The translations under genes were made by a program, and so were the position numbers. Below, one piece after another: positions 22,476 through 35,900 of a DNA stretch of 64,000 nucleotides. The first letter of the stretch is position 1. Every line of letters starts with the position of its first letter. Location of the stretch: contig VWPU01011642.1 in assembly GCA_013398955.1 (NCBI GenBank), positions 1 to 64,000 of the forward strand, given 5' to 3'. The notes under the pieces are model-generated. The model had not been told where the DNA came from, did no database searches, and was given only the letters and a program-made list of their open reading frames with translations. The DNA comes from Callaeas wilsoni. Lineage: Eukaryota; Chordata; Aves; Passeriformes; Callaeidae.

Positions 22476-24076
22476 ACACCAAGGGCATTCCTGATTCTTT
22501 ATACTGCTATGCCATGACTTTCTGTGCTTCTAGACGAGAAAGAGACGACTTAGGACCCTCGCTTTGGTGACTCAAGCCAGGCTCACCTTGTTCCCACAAA
22601 CATCCATACAACCCAGCAGCTGCTCCTCTGAATGGTACAGGAATGCAGGCACGTCCCTATCACAAACACTGCATCAGCCCCTTACAGACTTGTGGCTGAA
22701 ACATGGTTTCATTCCTCAGGGCTCCTGACCTGGCCTTTATCTGCGCCTTAACAAGGGGAAAAAAAAAGAAAATGCCAGACTCAGCTTTAACAGAGAAGAA
22801 ATAATTGTCCTGTAAATACAGATTTGTCTCCAGCCTTTTTATTTATACAAGGATTCAAAGAACATATTTCAACTTTAGATAAACAGTGCAAGAGAGTTAC
22901 AAGTACCTTGGTAACAGAAAGAAATAGATAACTGTCCAGCTATGCTGATAAGTGAAATAATTCTTACTCCTGCAGATAGAAATGCATCTGTTTAAAGCAA
23001 CGGTGGACTTTAGATATTCTGCTATATCTTAGCCCCTACCAAGCCCACCGGAAAACAACAGGCAGCTTGTCATTTGTAAATGAGAAGTAGCTGTGCTCTC
23101 AAAGCCTTTTGAGACCCTCACCATTGTTTAAAACATACACGTTATGGCACAAAGAGCAGGCTGAAAGACAGAGACACTTGGAAATCCACCACTCGTGGTT
23201 CTTCCCTTCCCAGGGACGGGGCCTTTGTAAATATTTTTTTCCTACACCACTACCCCCTCCACACCCCTGCCAAGTATGAGGCCTTTTCACACCAGAACAC
23301 CATGGATCACCATCTTGATGACATTAAAGCAGGTGTTTCTCCCCAGCCAGCCCAGTTCCTCAGAGATCCCCTCATGCAGCCAACAGAGAGCAACCACGGG
23401 GAGGTGTGTCACAGTGTTTTCCAGCAGGCAGTAGCCCAGGAAATGTCATTTATAAGCACTGAAAGGCCCCGGGTTCTGCGCCAGCCCCACCACAGGCTCG
23501 GGGTTTGTCTGGACCGGGGCCGATTTCAGCTTGTTCAGCCACACCAGTGGTTGTTTAGTCAGCAGTGACTACGGTTTGCTTTAGTTTCGAGGGACACCCA
23601 GCTGAGGTCCTGGGGGCTCTGCGCCGCCTCGGCTCCTGGGGAAGGTGGCATGGCCAAACGGGACACCAGGCCACTTAATGGCAGCAGCTGGGGAAACTGC
23701 TTCAGGGCAAGGGAGAACAGAAAAGCTGCGTGACCGGGGAGCAACGAAAAGCAGCGCTGTAGGCTGACCACGGGCAGAGACAGAAATGGAGCCCAGCGGC
23801 CGCGGGGCCGAGGAGGAAGCGTCACCATCGTGCGTCCCTCGGCACAGAGGGGGCCAGGCCCCCACACTGCCCTCCCTGCTGGCCCAGACCTCCGGCTCTG
23901 CCCTGGTCTCACCCCGCCTTGGCTTCTGGACGGTGGAAGCTGCCACCCTCAGGGATGGAGGGATGTGGAAGTGGGAGCTCAAGCCCAGCCCGGGCGTGAT
24001 GGCATCAGGAAGGGTTTCCCCTGTGTAAGAGATTTTACTGTTTCTTTGAGGTTTTGCCGTATTAATTTGCACTATC

Positions 24077-24101
24077 TTTTTTTTTTTTTTTTTTTTTTTT
24101 T
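24077..24101. repeat. Poly-T run of 25 bases
   Basis: Uninterrupted run of T on the plus strand (A on the GPC1 transcript strand). No retroposon body was recognised beside it. Confidence 0.8.
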
Positions 24102-24367
24102 GTACTAGAACCACTAGTTTGGGCTATTAAATTGTTAAAATATTAACTGGATAATCAGTAAATTCCTGATGTGAAGGGGTCCCTAAGAACCTTTTGAGGA
24201 TAACAGGCAGACAGCAAAAACGAATTGCACAGAAATGGAAGTGACTTTCAAGCTCCCATTCTGCAAAGCGAAACACTGACCTCAGCATCCATGTGTTAAA
24301 ACTCCAACCCAACTGTGTTTTGAAGAGGGTACAACGTTTTAATTCTTCCTCCCTCCCCCTGTTTTTT

Positions 24368-24373
24368 TTTATT
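24368..24373 (-). terminator. Candidate GPC1 polyadenylation signal
   Basis: AATAAA on the minus strand about 2.4 kb after the GPC1 stop, giving a 3'UTR slightly longer than the roughly 1.8 kb of human GPC1. Other minus-strand AATAAA motifs exist near 22837 and 21124, so the choice is uncertain. Confidence 0.3.
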
Positions 24374-26675
24374 TTGGCTTTGGATGTAAAGCTTCTGCAG
24401 GATTGGTTGTGGGGTTATTGTAACTGAAGGTTAAATTTGTATTTGCAATGCTGATTAAAAAAATTAAAAAGGAAAGAAAGGAACTCTTCAGAGCAGTAAA
24501 AATTGTGTGAATTTGCCGTATGTCTAGGAGTAAACAAACCCAGACAAAACCACAACTTACATTTATCCTCTCCTGCGTTCTGATGGGTCTAGTGGCACTG
24601 TCTGTCCTTCAGCCATTGTCCAGCACGCTGGTGTTCATTTCTGACACCCTGCCAGACCAGGTATGATTTTGCCTTACACGAAGGCAGAAAGGATGTGCAG
24701 TCAGTGACAATAATCACTGTGACTTGGAGAGGCCAGTCAAAGCTGGCCTAAAATCTCTGCCCAGTTTGAGGCACCCTCAGTGCCACCCCTGGGCCCCAAG
24801 TGGGACCCTGCCCCAGGGAGGGCAGGAAATGAGCTCCTTGAACTGGCTTTCAGCATTACCTTGCTCATGTCCTCATCTTTCCTCAAACTGCACACTTTAG
24901 AAACTGCTAATGTTAAAAATGGGTTCTTTTCCCCCTTTCTTAGATAACAGCCAAATCCCAACCCCATAATGTTTGCTCAGCCCAAAGGCACATCTCCTCT
25001 GGCAAGACAGAGAAGAAATGCTCAAATGCTGTGCAGACCAGTAAAGCAAGAGACAGGCCCAGCTGTGCCCTCCCTCTCACCCCAGTACAAACCCGCCTGA
25101 AGCTCAGACCCAACCCCTGCGTGTGCTCTTGGCCCAAGCAGTCACAGTGACTGTGTGGTACCCAACGCCTGCTACACCTACGGCTCCAGCCCACGCTTGC
25201 TGCCCATCAGGCACAGAAGCCTCTGGAAGCCCCAGACACACAGCCCTAACAAGCACAGACACTCCTACAGCTACGTGAGGACATTTATAACTTCACTCAC
25301 CACCCCCAGACTCAAAACCTGGCACGGAGCCCACCCCACCGAGCAATTCGGGCTTAGGGCAGCTGCCCACATCACCCAAAGGCTGGTGAGTGGTGGGATG
25401 GGGCAGCAAAGGGTGAGCCTGGCCCTCCCCTGAGCCAAAACAAAGCTGCCGGTGGGTGTCTGACCTGTCAGCTCAGCCCCTGCCTGCAGTGGTTAGGGAA
25501 GGCATATTGGATGATGGGGAAGGAACAGGGAAAGTGGGAATCCATAAAAAACCTACAATGCAACTGGAACAAACACCAAAGGTAAAAAGATATCCGAAAC
25601 AAAATGCGTCCTGTCCTCACGTTCCTCCTGGTGGGTGCTGCCTTGAGCCAGTGCCCTGGGTAGAGACCCAGAGCCCATGGTGATCCCCACCAGCCCCTCT
25701 CTGCCCTAAGGCAGCTGCTTGAAGGGGCATAACCGGTCCCAAAGCTCCAGTCAGTAAAACGTCCCTGGTCTCTCTTATTACCAAGAAAAATAACCGGATT
25801 CCTGTCCATGGTTGGGGCCAGAGAAGGAGGAGGCAGCACAACTGTCTGTCACACAGAGAATCCCACTGTGCATATTTGCATCTCTCTGTTACCTACGATG
25901 GTACTGCACTGCAGGTAGAAATTGGACCATTGTTACTTGGGTAAAAAATGGCTTTCCAACTAGCATGCAAAGAAAAAGTACCCCAAACCCCAACCCCTAA
26001 CACTCATTCCCAGTCACTTAGATGTAGGAAACCTACATTTCAAATTGTCGTCAGCTACGAGCTCTAGTCAAGAAACCCACTTGTGACCTTTCCAAAGAAA
26101 AAAGGAGTTCTGCATTTTTGGGTCCAACAGCCACTGCCAAACTCTTTCAGTTCAACCCACCAAACCTGCTCACGCTCCCACGTACACCACTGGAAGTGAA
26201 GGGCCATCTCTGCCCACCTAGGAAGCACAGAGGAAGAACCCGAAAGAGCCCCTGAACGCAGCACGTGAGCCGTGCCGAGGGTCCCGGTCCGTGGGCGTTA
26301 GGAGCCGGCGCTGCCCGCGGCACTGGCGCTGTCGGCAGCGGCGCTCCGGCCCGCGGCTGCGAACAAGGGCAGGGCAATTGCATATTCCACTGGAGGCAGC
26401 AGGACAGCTGCCCTCGGAGGGCTCGGCCGAGTTCCCCTGGAGCCCTCTGCAAAGGCTTGTTTCAGCCCCAAGAGCCAGTTTGTGGCAATAACAAAAGTAG
26501 AACGATGAGGTACGGAAAGAAGGGCCCAGCATTGGGGAAAGACCAAGAAAGAAGAAAACAGCTCGAGCACTGCCAGAAATAGCAAACAACTGAAACCTTT
26601 CGAAACCTTTCTCTCTTCCCTTTTTTTGTTTTTTTTTTTTCTTTTTTTTTTGCCAAGGTGAATTAAATATGTCCT

Positions 26676-26707
26676 TTGGTTGGTTGGTTGGTTGGTTGGT
26701 TGGTTGG
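26676..26707. repeat. (TTGG)8 microsatellite in the GPC1 3'UTR
   Basis: Eight perfect TTGG units, reading (CCAA)8 in the GPC1 transcript, about 55 bases after the stop codon and next to A-rich transcript sequence (26620-26652). Confidence 0.9.
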
Positions 26708-26761
26708 TTTTGGCAAAGTGAAGCCCTCAGCCGCAGTCTGTTTCCTGGCTGTGCCAGTGAG

Positions 26762-26982
26762 TTACCGCCACAAGTGCTGCGCGGCGATGACAGCCACCGA
26801 GAGGAGGAGGAGAAGGGAGGCAGAAGGCAAAGATCTGCTGCTGGCCCCATTGACGCCGTGTCCAGACTGCTTAGGAATAGCGTGTGTTTCTGGCTGCCTG
26901 GTGCTGGGGCTCTTAGAAAGTCTTTTGCCACAGACGTCATCAGGACAGCTGTCCCCACTCCCGGAGCCGCTCATGTCGTCAC
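26762..26982 (-). CDS. GPC1: GPC1 exon 9 (HS attachment and GPI signal)
   Basis: 221 bp from the acceptor tctgcgcag to TAA at 26764-26762. It reads (S)[17 protein letters not shown], the cluster of Ser-Gly dipeptides that carries heparan sulfate chains, then a Ser-rich stalk and the hydrophobic [13 protein letters not shown] with a short tail ending LWR, the cleaved GPI-anchor signal. Human GPC1 also ends in RWR/LWR style. Confidence 0.95.
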
Positions 26983-29900
26983 CTGCGCAGAGACAAACGT
27001 GGGGTGAGCCCAGGCTGCTTTCCTTGTGGGGGGCAAGGCCTTCCCCTTGCTGCAGCCCCGGGGAGCTCTGGCCACCAGCCCTACCCTGGCCACCTCCTCC
27101 CCTCTGCATCCCTCAGCGTGGGATACAAGCTCATACCTACCTCCTGCTGGCTTTAATCACTGGCTGCTGCAGGAGCTGCAGACTCTGGAGCAGACAGGAG
27201 CAGTGGCCCTGTCAGCAGGGCTGGGACTGGGGACAGCCCTGCAGGTTTCAGTAGGGCCCTGGGAACAGCTCAGCCTCCCGCCACCCCACAACAAGTTGGC
27301 TGCACTCAAGCAGCCCCGCAGCAGCCCCAAGCCAAAAGCCAGGCTGCCACAGCCCCTCCCAGCCCCCAGGGCCCAGCAGCAGCATCTGCAGGGACACCAG
27401 GACTGCCTGGCCCCTCTTGCCCCCCTCGAACCTCTCTGGTTCTGCTACACTCACTTGTGTCTTGGAAATCCACATCATTCCCGATGTTAGCGTTGCCCAG
27501 CCGGTTTGTCATGATCTTTAGCTGCATGATTTGCTGGCGAATGGTCATATCTGGCTTGGTGATGTCCACCTCCACCTCCGGGTTGTTAATCTGGTTAGCC
27601 AAGCCATCCCCCATCACTTCGGGCAGGTAACTGGGAAGGAAGGCAAAAGGTTTAGATGTTTTCCCCCCAGCTCAGCTCACCTCCCCCTACAGACACCAGT
27701 GATAATCCAGCCTCTGTGAACCCCAGAGAGGCTGCAGTCAGTGCCACTGACTTGTGGAACAGCCTCTGTAGCTGGTGTTTGCTGGGAGGCAGACAGATCT
27801 CTGGATGGCCGAGCCATGCTGCCATGGCCAGACCCCAGCAGAGAGGTCTCAGCTTGCAGGAGGTGGTTGGTGGCCTTGCAGCATCCCTGTCCCAGCATGG
27901 GGAGGGATTTCCTGCAGGAAAGGCAGAGGGCTTGCACTCAGGCTGGTACCAATGGGCCCACAGTGACACTCTCCTATGGAAAATCTCTGTCCACATTGGA
28001 GGCTGAGGAGCACTTCAATTCCTACTTGGTTAAATCCTGTGGAGACTGACACCCTGGGACCACTGAATGGCCCCAGCCCAGTTTGACCAGACAGGCTCCC
28101 AGGGAAGTTTTACTTTGCTGGGAGCTGTCAACCAGAGGTGCACTTCTGCCTTCTGCAGTGCCCTGGTCCTCGTGCTCCTGCAGATCTGGGACACTGCTGG
28201 CAACAATGTGAAATATGGAAGAGCCAAAGGTGTTGACTTCAGGCTGGCAAAGCCAAACTCAAGAGGTCTGCAGAGAGAAGAGGAGAAAGGTGCACGTCCA
28301 GCAGCTGCTAATCTCCCCTCAGCCATCCTTTAACCATGGCTGGGGCAGGAACTGTTTCTGCAGCTGTTTGATGTCACCCAGGTGCCCTCTCTCAGAGGGA
28401 ACAGCATTCCAGAGCAGGTATGGATGGAGGGACGTGTATGCAATTCTCTGCAGCACCTCTGGAGCTTGTGAGGTAAATCCAGCCCTGCTGCCTTCTGAGT
28501 GCATGTGGAATGGCAAAACTGCTTCCTTAGTAGACAACTGCACAGTTATTTCATGGTGAGTGCATTTCAGAGCTTACCCCTCAACACACTGCAAGAATGA
28601 CACCAGGCTTGACATTCCCAGGTCCCAGCTTTTCCCGAAGTGCAGCATTTCTACGGACAGGGACAGACTGCTCACTCTGAACAGGTGGGGCTGGCTGCCA
28701 CAATGTGTAAGTGCCTTTTCAAACCCTTCCTCTCAGCCCAGATTGGTGCTATCTCGGCACCACTCCATACCTGCCCTTGGTCATCCCGTTCCAACACTTG
28801 TCATCCGACGCTGAGCTGGCCATTACTTTTTTGCTGCACAGGCTGCTGGGCAGGGTGATCCAGTATGTCTTCAGAGCTGTCAGATTCCCTTTGGCATCTA
28901 AAACCTGTAAGCAACGGGGGTGCTTAGGGCCACAAGAGCTCTGGGGTACCCCAGGGCAGAGGAAAGTACAAGGATTTTGCCTATTTTTTGTTTTACCATC
29001 ACAAAATCCATTTTTATGCAAACAGCGATGTAACATCGACCTTCCCCAAAAAAACAACCATCAACCCAAGTGCCCAGGGCTAAAGGTTACATGCCAGGGA
29101 CTGTTCCAGTACCACAAGATCAACCAGGAGAAGACCATTAGACTAGGAGTCTCTTCAGGTAAGTCTGGCACCAAATCCCTGGGAAATTTGTTATCGGCAA
29201 CATAAACTCAACCCTGTGCAAAGGCAAGAAGACCAGGTCTGCTTGGGTTACACCAGCACCCGATGATCTGATCTCCTCCAGACGTGCAGCTCAGCAGCCC
29301 CAGAGCGGTGTGACCTGACCCACAGGACCCGGGGCCGTGCTGCCCGGGCTCCCAGGGCACCCCTGCCCCGGGCACCAGCTCCAGAGACAAACCCACCAGC
29401 ATCTCCAGTGCTTGTGCAGAGGATTTGGCTTCAAGTGTCACCTTCCCCCGTCTCCTCTTGTCCTCGCTACTGGAGCCTTTTGTGCTGATTTTGGGGTTTC
29501 CACAGCCTTGGAATACCTGAAAAACAAACCAAACTCTCTATCCCATGTTTCGACGCTATTCCTTTAATTATTTAACACTCCACAGTTATGGGTTTTTTTC
29601 CTTCTTAAGTATATTTATCCTTCCTATTGCCAAGATTCTCAGAGATTCTGGCTTAGCTTCTAGTGCCAGATGTGTTTTCAGCACATTGTAACTGGTTTTG
29701 GTTGCCACTATCAAGCAAAATATTCAGCAGTAACACATGTTTTTGGATGAGTAGCCAATATTGATATTAAATTATTTATAGCAATTTTACGTGTTCTTCT
29801 TATGATTGGAAAATAAAATCCTGGGAAGAACAAGATGGGAGTTGCTCACACTCATTACATCAGTGGTGTGGGCTTCAAGACTACAGAGTGTGAGAGCTTC

Positions 29901-32900
29901 ACTGATGGACAACAGACCGACGTGGGACTATCCCCAGGACTCCTGCAATCAGCATCCACACTTGGGAAATCAATGTGCCTCCAACCAGGGCACTGCAAGG
30001 ACAGCAGACATGCCACAATCTGTCAGGTTGGATGTTTCAGGGGCAAATGAGGCAGCAGAACTGATTTATTTGTTATCTTCAGGTACCTCCTATCATCCTA
30101 AGTACCTGCCCAGGTGGGCTTTGTAGCCAGAGGGCAGCAGAAGCCCTTGGAAGGTACAAATCCTCAAAGCTGGCCTCTAGGACGAGATGAAGAGTGTCCT
30201 GGAAACACCTGCTTCTCTCAGTCTCTCCATCACCAGTCCAGGCAGCAACAGCTCTGCTGCAGATCACCAGGGCTGGGCAGCTGAGCCTCAGTGGTGGCAG
30301 GAGAGCTCAGAGGGCCAGGCTGGACAAAGCATCAGAGGTCAGGCGGGACTTTGCACTGTCAGTTTGAGTCAGAAAATGCCAGCCTTTACAAAGGAAGCCA
30401 TCTGGTTTGAAAAGAGGGCTCCAAGCTTGTTGAGGTTGGCAGGGTGCTGCCAGAAGCTGTTGATAAATGTGACTCTGCCTGGTGTCCCCTTAAAGCAGAG
30501 GAGTCAGGACCAAGGACAGGAGCTGACACAGCTCCTGCCACCCTGACAGTGACTCCTACCCTAGCCCAGAGTCCCCTGTTGGTGTGTCTGAGGGACATTC
30601 AGCCTCCAAAGGCCCCTCCTGGGGTCCTGCTGACCAGATTGATCCAATGACTCCAGCAGTTCAGCACCAAGCTGATTTGTTTGTTCATCAGTCTCGTTCG
30701 CTCTGTGCAAAAAACCCACCCTGAAATGCATGTAGAGCATTTTCAACTCGGTTCTACCAAAACAAACACCTGGTTTCACTGCTGTATCTTACTGGCCTAT
30801 TGCTGCTGTTGGCACAGGGCCTCTTCCAGGAGATAAAAGTCTGGGGAGGTGTCCAGGACAGTGGCCCCCACAGCAGCTCCAGCACAGTGTGGGACCAAGG
30901 CGAACCTCTTGCCAACACAAACGCTTCAGGTGAGAAATGCAAATTACTGCTGGAGAAAACACAGCTCCAGCAGACTGAGGGGGTCAATAGTCTCCTGAAT
31001 AATGAGAGCAAATAGGCATTTGCAGCCTCTGATAGCTCCTGCTGCCTGAAATCCCTGAGAGCCACAGGCAGAAAGGGAAGTGTGAGGAAGCACGGAGAGG
31101 GCTCCGTGCTGCCCTGAACACAAGGCTCAGTACCACATGTGCTTCTTTCCAGTTTTACCCCAGATCCCAGGACAACGTGTGACTGTGACCCCAGATCCTG
31201 GGACAAGCTGGAACTGGGGCCAAGGGCCACTCCTGGCTCCCCTCACACAAGGCATTCAGCGTTGAGCAGTACACTCCGTGCAGGTGGCTCGGGTGCAGCT
31301 CCGGCAGCCCAGCCAGGGGCTGTGAACTGCCCACCCTTTGCATAGCAGAGGGCACGGGGACCTGTGGCACCAGCCAGGGGACCAGACACTGAGAGAGCCG
31401 GGTGACACTTTTGCGTGCTTGGACTGTGAGGGGATAAAAGCCCAGGGGTTCCTTTGTTGTCCTCAGAGGCACCAGCTCAAGCTTTTTTTTGTGTTAACTG
31501 TGCTGTCAATAAATCGCTTTATGGAATGAGAGATCTGAGCCTGCCTGGGAAACCTGGGATGGAACCAGCGAAGAAACCTGGTCTGGCTGTGTGAGTGGGA
31601 TGTGCAGGAGTCAAGTGGGGACCCCTCGTGTTGTGACCTGCCACTCTTAGGGGCTGCAGTGACAGTCTCTGATGGTGGGAGTGTGGCTGCCAGAGTGCCT
31701 CCCGACTGCTCAGACTGGGAGGTTACCCTAACAACAGTGCTCTTGGCCTGGGTCATGTTTAAAGCCTCCAGCTGCAGCCCAACCTGCTGTCCTTGGCTCT
31801 GAGATGGCCAGGACGGGCCTGGGGCAGCCCTGAACTCAGCTGACAACAACATCCTCCATCTGATGGCTTTGCTCAAAACCAGAGCTCCGAGCTTTTGCAG
31901 CTCCTGCCCTCTGCTAGCTGTGCCACCAGCAAAGAGTGCTCCATTCACCTGGCCACCAGGCCATACTGAGGAGCTTATCAAACACGTTTGGTTGCTCCAA
32001 TCAAACACCAGTTAGACTATTTAGCCCTTTTCATTTCAGCAGATTTACTGTATTCCCCTTGGAAACACCTTTCTTTGCAGATGATGCTATGTTTTCCCAC
32101 ACCGTGGATTTGCTTTTATGTGGAAAGCCTCAGCCTCACCTAACAAGGGAAGAAAGAACATTGCCTTTCATGTCAGCAAAGAAACCTAACCCAGTACTTG
32201 GATGCATGCTGCTGTTAGTGCTTTGATGTGTGCCAGTGAATTCCTGTTTGCCAGCAATACTTCTGGCCCTTCCCTTATCCAAAACCCGGTTAGGACCTGT
32301 CCCGCTTCTTTCATCTGCATCTCTGCCCTGACTGTGGGATAGCTGCAGGACCTGGGGAGTGTCTGGGCAAAAGGCAGGAGCCCTGGAGGGCAGCTTTTGT
32401 TCCCAAAGCTTCTCTTACCTGCAGCTACAGAGGTGATTGTGGTTAAGTGGATAAATATACTAAAAATAGAAGACCAAGAGAAGAGACCTTCATGATACAC
32501 ACGTCTTGGAAGGCAGGTGAGCCTCAGGAGAGCCTGGTTTGTACTCTCCAGATGGACTGCCAGATTGCAACTCTGTGCCACGGTACAACCTGATAGCCCA
32601 GTGTTTCCACTGCAGCACACCCCCTCGAGGCAGGTTACAGCAGCTGCCTCGGCTCACTGGGGACTGTGCACTTTGTGTAAATGCCTCAGCTCAGCCAAAA
32701 CATCTCGAAACTCTTCAGCACAGAGGCCCCTAACAGCAAATGGCACATGGCCTCCCCTGTCACTGTATATGCAGCCCCACCTCCTGTGCCTGTACCCAAA
32801 GGAGGCCGGCTGGATGTGGCAGGGAGCAGTATCGAGAAACAACTGCAAAGGTTTTTGCCTGTGTCAGATGGGTGGTAGGAAACCAAGGTAATTTATCATT

Positions 32901-35900
32901 AAAAGAGTGGGCATTTGCTCTCTTTCACTCTTCATCTCCCTCACTTCAGCCTCACAGTGAGCACAAAAGAACATTTGGTCTTGGCAGCTGCACATGATGT
33001 GTCCTCAGCCAGGCCCAGGCTCCTACCTTGCTTGTGATTGAATCTTTGTTTTCTTGCAAGTTCGAAATGGCTTCAGCGATCCTCATGTGGATGGTGCCTA
33101 TGACAGTGTCCACGTTGTAGGCTCCGTCGATGCGATCAGCCACCCCGATCAGGGAATCTGGTGGAACAAGGCAGGGACAGCTCTCATCAGCACTCTGGGC
33201 AAACCAAGGTGAAGATCATGCTTGTGCTGGGTGGGAGAAGCTGCTGGGCCCTGGGCAGGTCTCCCTGTTGGGAGACACCTCTCCATTTTCACCGCTGCCC
33301 AGGTGCACGCTTGTTTTCCTTACTTTATGTAAGTAAAGCCACTGTCTGTGGCACAGGAACCTCCTGCACATGGTAAATGCACTTTGGGTGCAGTGTTCAC
33401 CCAAAGTAACCAGCACTTTCCTGGGTGACACAGAAGAGAAAACCAAAAAACTGGTGCAGAATTAGTAAGAAACACACAGCAGTACTCGGCCCTCACCCTC
33501 CTAACTCAGTGCATGTCTTCAGCAAAGCACTGCAGCTGGCAGGAAGTGGGAGAATTGGGGTCAATAAGGTGCCAGAGCCCGTGGATGTGGGAAATAGCTC
33601 CTGTGGCAGTGAAGGAGTGAGAAAAGGAGTAATTCTTCTGACCTTCACCTCTGGAAGGACAACAGCCAGGGAGGTGTCAGGTTATACAGGTACAGAAGCA
33701 GAACAGTATGCCCACAACTAACTGGTAAACAGGACAGGGAGTGACTGAGGGCTGCCTCTTGCTCTCAGCTCCTCTTGGAAAGCTCTGATGTCCAAGCACT
33801 CCTGCCTGGCCTGGAAGTTCCTGCTTGGGTGGCTGCTTTGAGACTGTGCTTGGCTTACAAAGCACTACCAACCTCTGCCCACCTCCAGAGACAATTCTGA
33901 GCACTCCAGCTGGGCCTGAAGGAAGGACAGCCCATAAGCTCTCAATATAAGTGGGTAAATCTTGGTAACTTTTTTTGTATTCTGGGAAATAAAATCTCCT
34001 GCAACACTGAAGAGCTTGCAATTTAATTTTGCTGCCACTCATGGGTTGTGGTGTCATCTTTGAGACTCTGTGTTTCAGACAAATAGTGCCTTGCAGAGGC
34101 ACTAATCTTGAGATACAGACATTTAAATCAAAGGTTGCACCCCAAATAGTGACAAATTATATTTGAACCACTTCGTATAATTTGACCTGCCCTAATTTGT
34201 CAAACTGAAAGAGTAACTCTGTATTTAGTGTAACAAAATTGTCTCTGGCTGCACAGAAAGGCCTGGAGAAGGGTGAAGGAAGGACACCACCAGTGAATTG
34301 CTGCCTTTGACTCCACGATTTGCTCCCGTCCTTGATCAATTTGTGACCTCTGACACTGAAATGTACAACTGCAATTTGAAAGAAGCTCCAATTTCCTCCT
34401 AGCCATCACCCCTTGACAGTGTCTCTTGGGAAGAGGAAGCCAGAATAAATGCAAATCGCACATGGAATTGCTTCCCTGTCAATCAAGGAAAGCTGTACAG
34501 TGATGTTTCGGGAGACAGGCTGTCATCCTGCCAGCACAGAGTGACGGGAACAGTTGGCTGCCTCTGGTCAGAAAGGCCAAAGAGCCACTGAACCCCTGGG
34601 GAAGGGACAATTCCTCCCCCTCCTTTGCAGCAGCCTCCCAGTTGCTCCCACAGGGAGCACCTCCAGCTAGCTGTGGCACAGCTGGGCTGGGCACCTCTCC
34701 AGGCAGTGCCCCGCCTGGCTGTGCTGAGCTTCCGTATCCCTCCTGCAGCGTCCCTCGAGAGGCAGGTGACACTCCTTGAACTTCAGCGGGGTTTTTGTTC
34801 TTAGTGCCAACACACGCCAACCCTGAGCCAGCCTGCGGGGCCGCAGCTGGGAGGTGAGCTGGCAGCTTTGCTGGCCAGGCAGCGGCTGCCAAGGCAAGGG
34901 AAAAATAGGCCAAGCCCAAGGTCATCGCCTCTGGTGCCTGCCCTCCGTGAGCCCAGACAAACACCAAGGCTCCCTCAGGTCTCAGATCACTCCAGCTGCG
35001 CGTGTACGGCGTGAGAGAGAGAGGGAGAGAAGCTTGCTGAGTGATGCTGTGTGGGCACAGGGAGGACTGAGCTTTACCATTGCAAACAACCTCCCCTGAG
35101 CCTCCCGCCGTCCTCTCTACTCGCCAAACAGCCTCAGGGAGTTCAAAGGTGAGAGGCAGCTGTGCTGCAGCAGAGAAAGGCCATCTTACCCATCAGGTAC
35201 TTCCACTCGGTGTTGAGGTCTGCCTGGTTGGCCAGGCAGCCCTTCACGACGTTCAGGCAGTAGTTGTTGCACGGCTTCACGCTGGACATGCCCCGGCAGT
35301 GTGGGCAGTACATCAGCTTCATGATGGCACGAGTGCACTCGTGGCTCAGGGACACCTGGGGAGACAGGTCAGAGTCAGGCACAGACTGGGCAGGGGGATG
35401 TGGGTGCGCTCCCTCCTTCTCTGGGATGAAGGAGCTTGCTGTGATCTGAGAGGCAGCACAGCCCCCCGGGTACATGGACCAGGAAAAGCTCCTTCTCCTC
35501 TCTCTGCCCCTCCTTCCCTCACCCTTCCTCAGGTGTCACTGCTGTTGGAGGGACAGGACCTCTGGGGCAGCTGCCAGTTCCTTAGGCTGTGTTTGAATCA
35601 AGCTTCTGGGAAAAACCTGTCTGTGAGCACCATCCCCCTTCCAGCCAGGGCTGGTGGCCACAAGGACAGCTCGGGCTGCCCACCAGCTGGAACCTGGACC
35701 CTGACATGGTGCCTGTGTGCCCCTGGAGCCTCTGCCACCAGTGCCACCACTGTGGCCCTTCTGCAAGGGTCTGCTGCCGCTGTCCTGCAGACACAGGTGT
35801 CCCACACAAACTGCATCTCCAGCTTCCTGGGGGGGATGCACCGTGGAGCCCTGGACACAGAACCTTCCCTCCCAGCTGGCATCTTTGGAAAGGAGAATAG

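Larger units (their letters stand above)
19410..26761. other. Region between DUSP28 and the GPC1 stop codon, including the GPC1 3'UTR
   Basis: Holds the DUSP28 promoter, a good CR1 3' copy (19712-19968), a decayed CR1 reverse-transcriptase remnant (about 20010-20400), a poly-T run at 24077-24101, a candidate GPC1 poly(A) signal near 24370, and a CpG-rich patch at about 26240-26430. An unassigned 106-codon open frame lies at 22155-22475 (-). No ankyrin, MORN or MYND sequence was seen, so ANKMY1 is not evident. Confidence 0.5.
26983..33026 (-). other. GPC1 introns between exons 5 and 9
   Basis: Introns 26983-27454, 27631-28770, 28905-29396 and 29517-33026. The first three are short and GC-rich with no repeat recognised. 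The largest holds an LTR-like stretch near 31380-31560. No further coding exon seen. Confidence 0.6.

Noticed and set aside
23581..24114. 177-codon minus-strand open frame beginning in a poly-A run
   Set aside because: Starts by reading the homopolymer as Lys and has no family resemblance; most likely GPC1 3' region or intergenic sequence.
31985..32200. Possible reverse-transcriptase FADD motif ([10 protein letters not shown])
   Set aside because: Only four motif residues agree and no neighbouring CR1 or retroviral similarity was seen.
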